Shown: positions 34,064 through 43,102, counted from the stretch's first letter. The stretch is DNA of 64,000 bases from Brachybacterium sacelli (GCF_017876545.1 NZ_JAGIOD010000001.1:2294001-2358000), one strand, 5' to 3'. Notes: a model not told the origin generated them from the sequence alone. Numbers and translations are program-made.

Positions 34064-36982
34064 GTGGCTAAGGTCCGCGTCCACGAGCTCGCCAAGGAGC
34101 TCGGACACCCCAGTAAGGTCGTTCTGTCGAAGCTGCAGGACATGGGCGAATTCGTTCGCTCCGCCTCCTCGACCATCGAGGCCCCCGTCGCCCGCCGCCT
34201 GCGCGAGGAGCTCCCCGCCAAGGGTGGGGACGATACGTCCGCCGGCAACTCCGGCAAGCCGTCCCCGGCGCGCAAGCCCGGAGGCGCCCCCAAGCCCGGC
34301 GGTGCGCCGAAGCCCGGCGCGAAGCCCGCCGCGGCCCCTGCGCCGGCCGACGAGGAACCCGCTGCCCCGGCCCCCGCCGCCGAGGAGCCCTCCACCGAGA
34401 AGCCCGCCGTGTCGCAGGAGCCGGAGACCCCGGCCGAGCCCACGGCATCACAGGCCCCCGCCGAGTCCGCTCCCGCGTCGGAGGAGCTGGCCCCCGGCGC
34501 CCCCAAGCCCGGGGGCGAACGTCCGAGCGCCCCGAAGCCCGGAGGCGAGCGTCCCGCCGCCCCGAAGCCCGGCGGTGCACGCCCCGGCAACAACCCCTTC
34601 GCCAGCTCGCAGGGCATGCCCCGCGCCGGCGCCCGCAAGCCGGGCCAGGGCGGCGGACGCCCGCAGCGTGACGGCGGCGGCCCGCGTCCGGGCGGTCCCC
34701 GCCCCGGCAACAACCCCTTCGCCAGCTCGCAGGGCATGCCCCGCCCCGGATCCCGCCCGCAGGGCCAGGGTCAGGGTCGCGGCGGCGACCAGGCCGGCGC
34801 CGGTCGTCCGCCCCGCGAGGGTGCCGGGTCCGGCTCGGACGGCCCCCGTCCCGGGATGCCGACCCCCGGCATCATGCGTCAGCACTCCCACGGTGGTCTC
34901 GCCGATGCCCGCCCGGGCGGCGGCGGCGCCGGCGGCGGCGGTCGCGGTCGCGGCGGACGTCCCGGACCCGGCGGCGCTCGTCCCGGTGGCGGCGCTCCTG
35001 CCGGCGGCGGTGGCGGCGGCCCGCGCGGCCGCGGCGGTCGCGGCAGCACCCAGGGTGCCTTCGGCCGCGGCGGGAAGCCCGCGCGCTCGCGCAAGTCCAA
35101 GCGCGCGAAGCGTCAGGAGTTCGAGCAGCAGCACCAGGCGCCCGCGCCCGGTGGCGTCTCCATCCCGCGCGGTGACGGCAGCACCCCGATCCGTCTGCGC
35201 CGCGGTGCGTCGCTGACCGACTTCGCCGACCGCATCGACGTCAACCCCGCGTCACTGATCACGGTCCTGTTCGCGATGGGCGAGATGGCCACGGCCACCC
35301 AGTCCCTCGACGAGGTCACCTTCGACCTGCTCGGCACCGAGCTGGGATACAAGATCGAGATCGTCTCCCCGGAGGACGAGGAGCGCGAGCTGCTCGAGCA
35401 GTTCGACATCGACCTCGATGCCGAGCTCGCCGAGGAGAGCGCGGAGGACCGCATCCCGCGGCCGCCGGTCGTGACCGTCATGGGTCACGTCGACCACGGC
35501 AAGACCCGTCTGCTGGACACGATCCGGAAGGCGACGGTCGGCTCGGGCGAGGCCGGCGGCATCACCCAGCACATCGGCGCCTACCAGGTGCCGGTGGAGC
35601 ATGAGGACGTAGAGCGTTCGCTGACCATCATCGACACCCCGGGCCACGAGGCGTTCACCGCCATGCGTGCCCGTGGCGCCGACGTCACCGACATCGCGAT
35701 CCTCGTGGTCGCGGCCGATGACGGCGTGATGCCGCAGACCATCGAGGCGCTCAACCACGCCCAGGCGGCGAACGTGCCGATCGTGGTCGCGGTCAACAAG
35801 ATCGACAAGCCCGAGGCGAACCCGCAGAAGGTCCGCCAGCAGCTGACCGAGTACAACCTGATCGCCGAGGAGTACGGCGGCGACACGATGTTCGTCGACG
35901 TCTCCGCCCGCGAGAACCAGAACATCGAGGCGCTGCTGGAGGCGGTCCTGCTGACCGCGGACGCCGCCCTCGAGCTCACCGCGAACGCCGACAAGGACGC
36001 GCGTGGCGTGGCCATCGAGGCCAACCTGGACCGCGGTCGCGGCCCGGTCGCCACGGTGCTGGTCCAGCAGGGCACCCTGCACGTGGGTGATGCGATCGTG
36101 TGCGGCATCGGCCACGGCCGTGTCCGCGCGATGCTCGACGAGAACGGCGACACCGTCACCGAGGCGGGCCCCTCCCGGCCCGTGCAGGTGCTCGGCCTGA
36201 CCTCGGTGCCCGGCGCCGGTGACTCCTTCCTGGTCGCCCAGGACGAGCGCACCGCCCGCCAGATCGCCGAGAAGCGCGAGGCCGCCAAGCGTGCCGCGTC
36301 GCTGTCCAAGGCCCGCAAGCGCGTCAGCCTCGAGGACATCACCAAGTCCATGGCCGAGGGCAAGGTCGAGACCCTCAACCTCATCCTCAAGGGTGACGCC
36401 GCCGGTGCCGTGGAGGCCCTGGAGGAATCGCTGCTGGGCATCGAGGTCGGCGAGGGCGTGGACCTGCGCATCATCGACCGCGGCGTCGGCGCGATCACGA
36501 TGAACAACATCAACCTCGCCGTCGCCTCGGACGCGATCATCGTCGGCTACAACGTGCGGGCCGAGGGCCCCAACGCGGAGTACGCCGACCGCGAGGGCGT
36601 GGAGATCAAGTACTACTCGGTCATCTACAACGCCATCGACGAGGTGGAGCAGGCCCTCAAGGGCATGCTCAAGCCGGAGTACGAGGAGGTCGAGCTGGGC
36701 TCGGCGGAGATCCGCGAGGTCTTCCGCTCCTCCAAGTTCGGCAACATCGCCGGCTCCATCGTGCGCGGCGGCCTCATCCGGCGCGGCGGGAAGGCCCGCA
36801 TCACCCGCGACGGCGTCGTGGTCACGGAGAACCTCGAGATCGCCGGTCTGCGTCGCTACAAGGACGACGTGACCGAGGTCCGCGAGGGCTACGAGTGCGG
36901 TGTCAACCTGGGGTCGTTCAACGACCTGCAGATCGGTGACGTCATCACGACGTACGAGATGCAGGAGAAGCCCCGAAGCTGA
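34064..36982 (+). CDS. infB: Translation initiation factor IF-2
   Basis: IF-2 is the GTPase that places initiator tRNA on the 30S subunit. The 972-residue protein opens with an IF2_N domain ([20 protein letters not shown]), then a long Pro/Ala/Gly/Arg-rich linker (about residues 60-345), a second IF2_N module ([20 protein letters not shown]) and the G domain with [11 protein letters not shown] near residue 475, [15 protein letters not shown] and [12 protein letters not shown]. Domains II-IV follow. The linker holds a 45-bp duplicated segment. GTG is preceded by GACAGGAGAAA. A strong hairpin follows the stop. Confidence 0.97.
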   Translation: MAKVRVHELAKELGHPSKVVLSKLQDMGEFVRSASSTIEAPVARRLREELPAKGGDDTSAGNSGKPSPARKPGGAPKPGGAPKPGAKPAAAPAPADEEPAAPAPAAEEPSTEKPAVSQEPETPAEPTASQAPAESAPASEELAPGAPKPGGERPSAPKPGGERPAAPKPGGARPGNNPFASSQGMPRAGARKPGQGGGRPQRDGGGPRPGGPRPGNNPFASSQGMPRPGSRPQGQGQGRGGDQAGAGRPPREGAGSGSDGPRPGMPTPGIMRQHSHGGLADARPGGGGAGGGGRGRGGRPGPGGARPGGGAPAGGGGGGPRGRGGRGSTQGAFGRGGKPARSRKSKRAKRQEFEQQHQAPAPGGVSIPRGDGSTPIRLRRGASLTDFADRIDVNPASLITVLFAMGEMATATQSLDEVTFDLLGTELGYKIEIVSPEDEERELLEQFDIDLDAELAEESAEDRIPRPPVVTVMGHVDHGKTRLLDTIRKATVGSGEAGGITQHIGAYQVPVEHEDVERSLTIIDTPGHEAFTAMRARGADVTDIAILVVAADDGVMPQTIEALNHAQAANVPIVVAVNKIDKPEANPQKVRQQLTEYNLIAEEYGGDTMFVDVSARENQNIEALLEAVLLTADAALELTANADKDARGVAIEANLDRGRGPVATVLVQQGTLHVGDAIVCGIGHGRVRAMLDENGDTVTEAGPSRPVQVLGLTSVPGAGDSFLVAQDERTARQIAEKREAAKRAASLSKARKRVSLEDITKSMAEGKVETLNLILKGDAAGAVEALEESLLGIEVGEGVDLRIIDRGVGAITMNNINLAVASDAIIVGYNVRAEGPNAEYADREGVEIKYYSVIYNAIDEVEQALKGMLKPEYEEVELGSAEIREVFRSSKFGNIAGSIVRGGLIRRGGKARITRDGVVVTENLEIAGLRRYKDDVTEVREGYECGVNLGSFNDLQIGDVITTYEMQEKPRS
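34580..34744 (+). repeat. 45-bp direct repeat inside infB
   Basis: Bases 34580-34624 recur exactly at 34700-34744, 120 bases apart and in frame, each encoding [15 protein letters not shown]. Such repeats in the IF-2 linker tend to vary in copy number between strains. Confidence 0.85.
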
Positions 36983-36987
36983 TCCGA

Positions 36988-37020
36988 CGACTCTCGGGCG
37001 AGCACCTCGCCCGGGAGTCG
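36988..37020 (+). terminator. Hairpin after infB
   Basis: A 15-bp stem with one G-U pair (CGACTCTCGGGCGAG / CTCGCCCGGGAGTCG) and loop CAC starts 5 bases after the infB stop and ends 20 bases before the next ATG. It may attenuate read-through into the methyltransferase, rbfA and truB. Confidence 0.65.
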
Positions 37021-37040
37021 AGGCGGGGGAGGAGAGGCGC

Positions 37041-38147
37041 ATGCACGCGACGTCCCTCCTCCTCCGTGCCCCGTCGGCCAACCGTGTCTACACCGACGCC
37101 GCCGGGCCGCTGGCCCGCGCGGAGACCCGCTGGGTCCTCGGTGCTCATCTCGGGACCGTCGCCGACGTGCGGGAGAGATGCGTGGGCGGCATGGACGCCC
37201 TGGAGATCCGCCTGCCCGACGGCGCGGACGCGGCCGTCACCGATGCTCTGCTGGGCTCCCTCTCGGCGACGCTCGGGGTGCTCGACGTCGCCCAGGACGA
37301 CCCCGAGACCCCGCTGCTGCGACCACGGTCCCTGCCCGAGGTGCTCCACCACCCCGCGGACCTGGAGACCATCCTGCGCTACCCAGGCAAGACCAACGAG
37401 CAGTTCACCGCACTGCTGGTGAACCTCGCCGCCGCCCTGAGCACGCGCCGTGCCGGCTTGTTCGACGGCTCCCTGTCCCTGCTCGACCCCCTGTGCGGAC
37501 GCGGCACCACGCTGAACCGGGCCGTGCGGCTCGGCCTCAGCCCGCGCGGAGCTGACCTCGATCGCACCGACCACGAGGCCTACCGGGCCTTCCTGTCCAC
37601 CTGGCTGAGAGAGCACCGTTACAAGCACACCCTGTCCGCCACGAAGCTCACCGTGCACGGCGAGCACCTCGGCCCCCGCCTCGACGTCGAGCTCGCGCCC
37701 GACAAGCAGGCCCTGCGGGCAGGGCGGGGCCAGACGGTGACCGTGCTCGGCTGCGACACCTCCCGCCTGGGCGAGCTGCTGCCGGACCGCAGCATCGACG
37801 CGCTCGTGGCGGATCTGCCCTACGGAGTCCAGCACGGCGCCCGTGCCGGCGGCTCCTGGCAGCGCTCCCCGCTGGAGGTGCTGCGCACCGCCGCCGCGGG
37901 ATGGCGCCGCCTGCTGCGCGACGGAGCAGGCCTGGCCCTCGCCGTCAACCGACGCACCCTCGACCACGGCGCGGCGCGCGAGGTGCTCGCCGACGCCGGC
38001 CTCCGCCTCCTCAGCCACGACGGCGCCTTCCGCCACCGCGTGGACCATTCCATCGACCGCGACGTCCTGCTCGCGGTCCCCACCGACCACCCCCAGCTCG
38101 AGCAGCTCGCCGCTCTCGACGCCGACCAGGAGGCTGACCGACCATGA
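37041..38147 (+). CDS. TRM11-like SAM-dependent methyltransferase
   Basis: A 368-residue protein. The C-terminal half has a class I methyltransferase fold with motif I LLDPLCGRGTTLNRAVRLG and a catalytic-site-like DALVADLPYGVQHG, in place of the D/N-P-P-Y of amino methyltransferases. The N-terminal half (VYTDAAGPLARAETRWVLG) has no motif I recognise. The pattern fits TRM11/RlmK-type enzymes that methylate guanine N2 in tRNA or rRNA, consistent with its place between infB and rbfA. The substrate is not known. ATG follows GGGGAGGAGAGG. Stop overlaps the rbfA start (ATGA). Confidence 0.8.
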   Translation: MHATSLLLRAPSANRVYTDAAGPLARAETRWVLGAHLGTVADVRERCVGGMDALEIRLPDGADAAVTDALLGSLSATLGVLDVAQDDPETPLLRPRSLPEVLHHPADLETILRYPGKTNEQFTALLVNLAAALSTRRAGLFDGSLSLLDPLCGRGTTLNRAVRLGLSPRGADLDRTDHEAYRAFLSTWLREHRYKHTLSATKLTVHGEHLGPRLDVELAPDKQALRAGRGQTVTVLGCDTSRLGELLPDRSIDALVADLPYGVQHGARAGGSWQRSPLEVLRTAAAGWRRLLRDGAGLALAVNRRTLDHGAAREVLADAGLRLLSHDGAFRHRVDHSIDRDVLLAVPTDHPQLEQLAALDADQEADRP

Positions 38148-38611
38148 ACGACAATCCCCGCGCCCTCAAGCTCGCCGACCGCATCAAGGTCATCGTCGCG
38201 ACGATGCTCGACACCCGGGTCAAGGACCCCCGGCTCGGGTTCGTGACCATCACCGACGTGCGCGTCACCGGCGACCTCCAGCACGCCACCGTCTTCTACA
38301 CCGTCTTCGGCTCCGAGGAGGAGCGCGAGGGCACCGCGGCCGCGCTCGTCAGCGCCACCGGGATGCTGCGCCGCGAGGTGGGCCGCCAGACCGGCGTCCG
38401 CCTCACCCCGTCCCTCGAGTTCATCGCGGACGCGGTTCCGGAGAACGCGCGCGTCATCGAGGGCCTCCTCAGCGAGGCCCGGGGCCGCGACGCCGAGCTC
38501 GCCCGCTCGAAGGAGGGTGCCGCCTACGCCGGGGAGGCGGACCCCTACCGCACCCCCCACGACGAGGACGACGAGGACACCTCCGACGAGTCCGGCCGCG
38601 AGGACGTGTGA
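38144..38611 (+). CDS. rbfA: 30S ribosome-binding factor RbfA
   Basis: RbfA is a cold-adaptation factor that helps mature the 5' end of 16S rRNA. The 155-residue protein has the KH-like core: RALKLADRIKVIVATMLDTR, RLGFVTITDVRVTGDLQHAT and GVRLTPSLEFIADAVPENA. The last ~35 residues form an acidic tail (DEDDEDTSDESGREDV). Starts and ends overlap the flanking genes, so it is coupled on both sides. Confidence 0.95.
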   Translation: MNDNPRALKLADRIKVIVATMLDTRVKDPRLGFVTITDVRVTGDLQHATVFYTVFGSEEEREGTAAALVSATGMLRREVGRQTGVRLTPSLEFIADAVPENARVIEGLLSEARGRDAELARSKEGAAYAGEADPYRTPHDEDDEDTSDESGREDV

Positions 38612-39561
38612 GCTCCCCGCACGGGATCCTGCTGGTCGACAAGGCGCCGGACCGCACCAGTCATGACGTCGTCGCCCGGGTGCGCTGGCTGCTGGGCACC
38701 AAGAAGGTCGGCCACGCCGGCACCCTGGACCCCATGGCCACCGGTCTGCTGATCCTCGGCATCGGCCAGGGAACGCGGCTGCTCACCCATCTCGTGGGCC
38801 TGGACAAGACCTACGTGGCCACGATCCGGCTGGGCCGTGGGACCACCACCGACGACCAGGAGGGCGAGGAGCTCGGGGAGGTCCGGGATGCGACCGGACT
38901 CGCCGACGCCGCGATCCAGGAGCAGCTCGAGCCCCTGCGCGGTGACATCGAGCAGATCCCCTCCACCGTCAGTGCCATCAAGGTCGACGGCCGGCGCGCC
39001 TACGCCCGGGCGCGGGCCGGCGAGGACGTGGAGCTCGCCGCACGGCCCGTGCGGATCTCCCGCTTCGAGATCACCGCCCGCCGTACCGAGGGTCCGTTCG
39101 TCGACCTCGACGCCGTGATCACGTGCTCCTCGGGCACCTACGTGCGCGCCCTGGCCCGCGACCTCGGCGCCGCACTCGGCGTCGGCGGGCATCTCACCGC
39201 GCTGCGCCGCACCCGCATCGGGCCCTTCGCCGCCCGGGACGCCGTGCACGTCCCCGCCCGCGGCGAGGGAGACGACGTCGAGCTGCCGCTGCACGGGCTG
39301 GGGGACAGCGCGGCCCGGGTGCTGGCCACCCTCGACGTCGACGAGCAGGGCGCCCGTGATCTCGCCGACGGCCGGCGCATCCCGCGCACCGCCGAGCCGG
39401 CCCCGCCGCCCACCGGCACGCGCAGGGGCCCCCGCAGCGCGGACGAGGAGGGCGAGCTGGTCGCCGCTCTCGGTCCCGGTGGCATCCTGTGCGCCGTGCT
39501 GCGTCCCCAGGGCGAGCACTGGCGCCCCGTGCTGGTGGTCCCGGCCGACGCCCGCAGCTGA
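38608..39561 (+). CDS. truB: tRNA pseudouridine(55) synthase TruB
   Basis: TruB makes pseudouridine 55 in the T-loop of tRNAs. The 317-residue protein has the catalytic Asp (D41) in KVGHAGTLDPMATGLLI, the KTYVATIRLG strand, and RRAYARARAGEDVELAARPV. The C-terminal PUA-like region carries a Pro/Arg-rich insert (PAPPPTGTRRGPRSADEE). The GTG start overlaps the rbfA stop. The run ends at the bidirectional terminator at 39605. Confidence 0.96.
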   Translation: MSSPHGILLVDKAPDRTSHDVVARVRWLLGTKKVGHAGTLDPMATGLLILGIGQGTRLLTHLVGLDKTYVATIRLGRGTTTDDQEGEELGEVRDATGLADAAIQEQLEPLRGDIEQIPSTVSAIKVDGRRAYARARAGEDVELAARPVRISRFEITARRTEGPFVDLDAVITCSSGTYVRALARDLGAALGVGGHLTALRRTRIGPFAARDAVHVPARGEGDDVELPLHGLGDSAARVLATLDVDEQGARDLADGRRIPRTAEPAPPPTGTRRGPRSADEEGELVAALGPGGILCAVLRPQGEHWRPVLVVPADARS

Positions 39562-39604
39562 CCGGCCGCCGCGGCGACCAGCGGCGACCAGCGACGACCA
39601 GCGA

Positions 39605-39645
39605 AGAAGAAGGCCTCCCCCGACGAGCGGGGGAGGCCTTCTTCT
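39605..39645. terminator. Bidirectional terminator between truB and the L,D-transpeptidase gene
   Basis: A perfect 17-bp stem (AGAAGAAGGCCTCCCCC and its complement) around loop GACGAGC. The outer A/T-rich ends give a short U-rich tract on both strands, so it can end transcription of the convergent truB and L,D-transpeptidase genes. This is the strongest terminator in the window. Confidence 0.88.
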
Positions 39646-39667
39646 CGGTGGTCCGGGCGAGGTCGCC

Positions 39668-41230
39668 TCAGGTGTGGACCTCGACGCGGGTGCCCATCGA
39701 GGCCCAGTCGTACAGCCACTTGGCATCGGAGACCGGCAGGTTGATGCAGCCGTGCGAGCCGGAGTACCCGAAGGAGGAGCGCCAGGGCGCGCCGTGGAAG
39801 CCGTACCCGTGATGGAAGTACTGCACCCAGGGCACGTCCTCGGTCAGGTAGTACTTCGGGTGCCCCTCGGGGTAGTAGGCGGCATTGGTCATGTCCTGCT
39901 GGTCGTGGCGGAGGTAGATCTCGTAGGAGCCGGTGGGCGTCTCATTGCCCTCCTTGCCGTCGACCATCGAGCGCGGACCCCACACCGGCGTGTCGCCGAC
40001 GTAGGCGGTGACGGTCTTGTTGCTGAGGTCGACGTCGATCCACTTCTCCCCGGTGGGATCGGGGGCCTGCTCGGAGTCCTCGTCGTCCTTGGACTCCTCG
40101 TCCTTGCCCTTGTCGTCCTTGCCGTCCTTGCCGTCCTTGTCCTCCGACGGGGAGTCGACCTCCTCGACCTCGGCCTCGACCTTCTTCGTCTCGAAGGCGG
40201 CCTCGAGGGGGGAGCTGCCGGTCAGCGCCGCGATCAGCTCCTCGGCGACCTTGTCGGAGTTGGTGATCTTCAGGCCGTCCTGCTTCTCGGCGACGACCTT
40301 GACGACCTTGCCGTCCTCGTCGACCTGCTCGATGCCGTCCTTGACCTCCACGGAGTCCTGCTCGGCCTGGGTGGAGACCCACTCGCGCACCGCGTCCTCG
40401 TCGACCGACACCGCCAGGGCCTTGCCCGAGTCGTCGGGAGCGACCGAGAGCCAGCTGCTGCGACGCTCGGGGGAGACGTCGTGGGTGGTGCCGTCGGCAC
40501 CCTCGATCGACATCGGCTGCTCGAGCAGGGAGGAGAGGCTGCCCACCGTCTCCTCGGCGTCCGCGGTGGTGATCGTCGGAGCGATGTCCTCGATCGGCTG
40601 CTCCACGCTGAAGTCCTCCAGCGCGGGTGCCTGCTTCTTCACGGAGTCCACCATGACCTGAGGATCCACGCCCTGGCCCGCGGTGCCGGGCACTGCCTTC
40701 CAGTCCTGCGCATCCTCGTCGAAGGTGACCTCGGCGTCGACCGGCTGGGTCTTGTCCTCGGGAACGAGCCCGGTGGCGAAGTCCGCGACAGCGGCCTCGT
40801 CGATGGTGACCACCGGATCCACGGGATGCTCGCCGGACCAGGTGGAGGAGATGATCTCGCCGAAGGAGTCCTCGGTCTCGACCGCGGCCTTCCCGGTGGA
40901 CTCCGCATCCACGCTCACCCCGAGATCCGCGAGGGAGACCTCCTGCTCCTGGTCCCCGGCGGTGACCGTCACGGTCACCGACTCGCCCTGCTCGGCCACG
41001 AGGGCGGCGATCTCCTCCGGGGTCTTCCCGCCCACGTCCTGTCCGAGCACCGTGGTGCCCGGCAGGGCCTTTCCCTCGAACTGCTTGGCATAGGCGAGTG
41101 CGCCGCCGGTGAGGACGACGGCGAGGACGGCGATGACGGCGCCGAGGATGATCAGCGCCCGTCGACGGCCGTGGCGGTCGGTGGGTCGGGACGGGCCGCC
41201 CATCGCGGCCGGGTCGGTCACGTTCGTCAT
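39668..41230 (-). CDS. L,D-transpeptidase with peptidoglycan-binding domains
   Basis: A 520-residue membrane-anchored wall enzyme. After a short cytoplasmic N-terminus a membrane segment (ALIILGAVIAVLAVVLTGGA, about 25-45) leads to extracellular VanW-like PG-binding repeats (GKALPGTTVLGQDVGGKT). A highly charged Asp/Lys/Glu linker (about residues 355-393, e.g. DKDGKDGKDDKGKDEESKDD) joins a YkuD catalytic domain with YGFHGAPWRSSFGYSGSHGC; the nucleophilic Cys is near residue 496. Such enzymes make 3-3 cross-links between diaminopimelate residues or attach proteins to the wall. The start lies in a region rich in inverted repeats. Confidence 0.92.
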   Translation of the reverse strand: MTNVTDPAAMGGPSRPTDRHGRRRALIILGAVIAVLAVVLTGGALAYAKQFEGKALPGTTVLGQDVGGKTPEEIAALVAEQGESVTVTVTAGDQEQEVSLADLGVSVDAESTGKAAVETEDSFGEIISSTWSGEHPVDPVVTIDEAAVADFATGLVPEDKTQPVDAEVTFDEDAQDWKAVPGTAGQGVDPQVMVDSVKKQAPALEDFSVEQPIEDIAPTITTADAEETVGSLSSLLEQPMSIEGADGTTHDVSPERRSSWLSVAPDDSGKALAVSVDEDAVREWVSTQAEQDSVEVKDGIEQVDEDGKVVKVVAEKQDGLKITNSDKVAEELIAALTGSSPLEAAFETKKVEAEVEEVDSPSEDKDGKDGKDDKGKDEESKDDEDSEQAPDPTGEKWIDVDLSNKTVTAYVGDTPVWGPRSMVDGKEGNETPTGSYEIYLRHDQQDMTNAAYYPEGHPKYYLTEDVPWVQYFHHGYGFHGAPWRSSFGYSGSHGCINLPVSDAKWLYDWASMGTRVEVHT

Positions 41231-41314
41231 GGAAATCGATCCGTTCTCAGCGGCCGTCGTGTCAGCCCCCGCAGGAAACTCGGGAGGGCACAGGGGTCCC
41301 TCCCCGGCACCGCC

Positions 41315-41330
41315 TTATCCGTCAGGATAA
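41315..41330. repeat. Inverted repeat TTATCC-GTCA-GGATAA
   Basis: A perfect 6-bp inverted repeat with a 4-base spacer, about 85 bases upstream of the L,D-transpeptidase start. It is AT-rich for this genome and could be an operator or contain a -10 box (TATCCT on the minus strand). Confidence 0.5.
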
Positions 41331-41412
41331 CGGAGCGCGCACGCGCGGAGACACGGCTCGGACACCGACCTTCGTCACAGCTCGGTCACGCCACGGCGGC
41401 GGGAGCCGACCT

Positions 41413-41435
41413 CGTGGCGTGCGCATCACGCCACG
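41413..41435. repeat. Perfect 9-bp inverted repeat
   Basis: CGTGGCGTG and CACGCCACG around loop CGCAT, in the divergent gap upstream of ribF. It may be a protein-binding site or a terminator-like hairpin. Confidence 0.5.
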
Positions 41436-41454
41436 ACGAGGGTCGACGGCCGGT

Positions 41455-41477
41455 CCCGCGGGCACGGCGCCCGCGGG
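41455..41477. repeat. Perfect 9-bp inverted repeat near the ribF promoter
   Basis: CCCGCGGGC and GCCCGCGGG around loop ACGGC. It ends 7 bases before the TACAGT box and covers the region where a -35 box would be expected. Confidence 0.5.
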
Positions 41478-41484
41478 CGGGCGT

Positions 41485-41490
41485 TACAGT
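41485..41490 (+). promoter_or_regulatory. -10 box TACAGT upstream of ribF
   Basis: TACAGT stands out in a GC-rich stretch and would give ribF a leader of about 100 bases. Confidence 0.4.
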
Positions 41491-41595
41491 GTGTGCCGGT
41501 GTCACGCGATATTCGGGCACCGATGCGCGTGCTCGACCGGCGCGTCGCCCGTGGGTGCGAGAGCGCACCCGGCCCTGGAAGGACATGACCGCGCC

Positions 41596-42612
41596 GTGAC
41601 CCGCACCCCCATCTGGCACTCCGTCCAGGACGTGCCCGCCGACCTCGGGGCGACGGCCGTGTCGATCGGCAACTACGACGGGATCCACCGCGGCCACCGC
41701 TTCGTCCTCGATCAGCTGCTGCGCCACGCCGAAGCCCGTTCGCTCACCCCGGTCGCCCTCACCTTCTGGCCGCATCCGCGTCATGTGATGCGCGGTGTCG
41801 CCGAACCCCCGCTGATCACCGGGCACGCGGACCGCGACCGCCTCCTGCTGCTCGCCGGGGTCGGGGGAGTGCTCGACCTCGAGTACACCCTGGAGTTCGC
41901 CCAGCACGCGCCCGAGGACTTCGTGCGGATCTTCCTCGTCGAGGGACTCGGTGCGCGGTGCGTGGTCCTCGGGGAGGACGCCCTGTTCGGGCGGGGCAAC
42001 TCGGGAGACATCGAGACCATGCGCGAGCTCGGCCGGCGGTACGGCTTCGAGGTCGTGACCGTCGCCGACCTCGGCCCGGAGGGGGAGGGCAGCGGTCGCA
42101 TCTCCTCCTCGGCGATCCGCGCCGAGCTCCTGGCCGGGGACGTCGAGAGCGCGGCGGAGGGCCTGGGCCGCCTCCACACCGTGACCGACACCGTCCGCCA
42201 CGGGTACCAGCGCGGCCGCGAGCTCGGCTTCCCGACCGCGAACCTGGGACCGACGCCAGACGGCCTGATCCCCGCCGACGGCGTCTACGCCGGCCACCTC
42301 ACCGTCATCGCGCAGGATCCCGCCCATGCCGGGACCCCGCCGCTGACCGGGGCGCCCGCGACCATTTCCATCGGGACGAACCCGACCTTCGAGGTCGACG
42401 GCACGCCGCGGCGGACCGTCGAGGCCTACGTCCACGGCGCCCATGACCTCGATCTCTACGGTGATCGGGTCCGGCTCGAGTTCGTGGCCTTCCAGCGCCC
42501 CACCCTCACCTTCGAATCGGTCGACGCCCTGGTCGAGGAGATGCGGCACGACGTCGAGGTGACCCGCCGCACTCTCGGGACGGTGCACTCCCGTCCCGCC
42601 ATGACCGACTGA
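41596..42612 (+). CDS. ribF: Bifunctional riboflavin kinase / FAD synthetase
   Basis: RibF phosphorylates riboflavin to FMN and adenylylates FMN to FAD. The 338-residue protein has an N-terminal nucleotidyltransferase domain (AVSIGNYDGIHRGHRFVLDQ, then FWPHPRHVMRG and EGSGRISSSAIRAELLAGDV) and a C-terminal flavokinase domain (HGYQRGRELGFPTANLGP and TISIGTNPTFEVDG). The GTG start gives the family-standard beginning; GGAAGGA lies a little far upstream, with a five-codon ATG-to-TGA frame between them that ends on the start codon. Confidence 0.95.
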   Translation: MTRTPIWHSVQDVPADLGATAVSIGNYDGIHRGHRFVLDQLLRHAEARSLTPVALTFWPHPRHVMRGVAEPPLITGHADRDRLLLLAGVGGVLDLEYTLEFAQHAPEDFVRIFLVEGLGARCVVLGEDALFGRGNSGDIETMRELGRRYGFEVVTVADLGPEGEGSGRISSSAIRAELLAGDVESAAEGLGRLHTVTDTVRHGYQRGRELGFPTANLGPTPDGLIPADGVYAGHLTVIAQDPAHAGTPPLTGAPATISIGTNPTFEVDGTPRRTVEAYVHGAHDLDLYGDRVRLEFVAFQRPTLTFESVDALVEEMRHDVEVTRRTLGTVHSRPAMTD

Positions 42613-42771
42613 TATCCTGCGCAGGCCGTGAAAATCGGCCGCGGAGAGTTCGTCCGCCCCTATCTGCCGCATCCGTCGAGGACGTGCGTGCTCAGCAGGC
42701 CGGGGTGACGCTCGTCCAGAGAGCCCGGGACAGCAGGTCCCGGTGCGCCGCGCAACGACCTCAGGAGAGCC
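42613..42771 (+). promoter_or_regulatory. rpsO promoter and candidate S15 autoregulatory leader
   Basis: A TATCCT box follows the ribF stop directly (42613-42618), so rpsO would have a leader of about 145 bases. The leader carries GGCCG/CGGCC at 42624-42640 and a 7-bp hairpin CCGGGAC-AGCAG-GTCCCGG at 42725-42743, 28 bases before the ATG. Ribosomal protein S15 is known to bind structured leaders of its own mRNA in several phyla, including actinobacteria; whether this leader does so is inferred. Confidence 0.45.
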
Positions 42772-43041
42772 ATGGCCTTCGACACCGCCACCAAGCAGGA
42801 GATCATCAAGGAGTACGCGACCGCCGAGGGCGACACCGGTTCGCCCGAGGTCCAGGCCGCGCTCCTGACCCACCGCATCAAGTACCTGACCGAGCACCTG
42901 AAGACCCACAAGCACGACCATCACACGCGTCGTGGTCTGATGCTGCTGGTCGGTCAGCGCAAGCGTCTTCTGAAGTACCTGCAGAGCAACGACATCGAGC
43001 GGTACCGTTCGCTGATCCAGCGCCTCGGCATCCGCCGCTGA
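42772..43041 (+). CDS. rpsO: 30S ribosomal protein S15
   Basis: S15 binds the central domain of 16S rRNA early in assembly. The 89-residue helical protein matches the family: [40 protein letters not shown] and [20 protein letters not shown]. The ATG follows CAGGAGAGCC. The length is exactly typical. Tandem hairpins follow, then pnp. Confidence 0.98.
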   Translation: MAFDTATKQEIIKEYATAEGDTGSPEVQAALLTHRIKYLTEHLKTHKHDHHTRRGLMLLVGQRKRLLKYLQSNDIERYRSLIQRLGIRR

Positions 43042-43047
43042 CACCAT

Positions 43048-43076
43048 CCGCCGCTCGCCCTCCGGGCGGGCGGCGG
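43048..43076 (+). terminator. Hairpin after rpsO (first of two)
   Basis: A 13-bp GC-rich stem with one G-U pair and loop TCC starts 6 bases after the rpsO stop. It could terminate rpsO transcripts or serve as a processing site for the rpsO-pnp message. Confidence 0.6.
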
Positions 43077-43084
43077 CTGCGTCT

Positions 43085-43102
43085 GCCCGCCCTCCGGCGG
43101 GC
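43085..43102 (+). terminator. Hairpin after rpsO (second of two)
   Basis: GCCCGCC-CTCC-GGCGGGC, a perfect 7-bp stem 8 bases after the first hairpin. Tandem stems between rpsO and pnp recall the RNase-processed pnp leader of other bacteria. Confidence 0.5.

Larger units (their letters stand above)
41231..41595. other. Divergent gap rich in inverted repeats
   Basis: About 365 bases between the L,D-transpeptidase and ribF starts, with no gene. It holds a TTATCC-GTCA-GGATAA inverted repeat near 41315-41330, two perfect 9-bp hairpins (41413-41435, 41455-41477) and a TACAGT box (41485-41490). It does not resemble an FMN riboswitch. Confidence 0.6.

Noticed and set aside
41231-41595. FMN riboswitch upstream of ribF
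   Set aside because: The characteristic conserved FMN-element stretches were not seen; hairpins here are simple inverted repeats.
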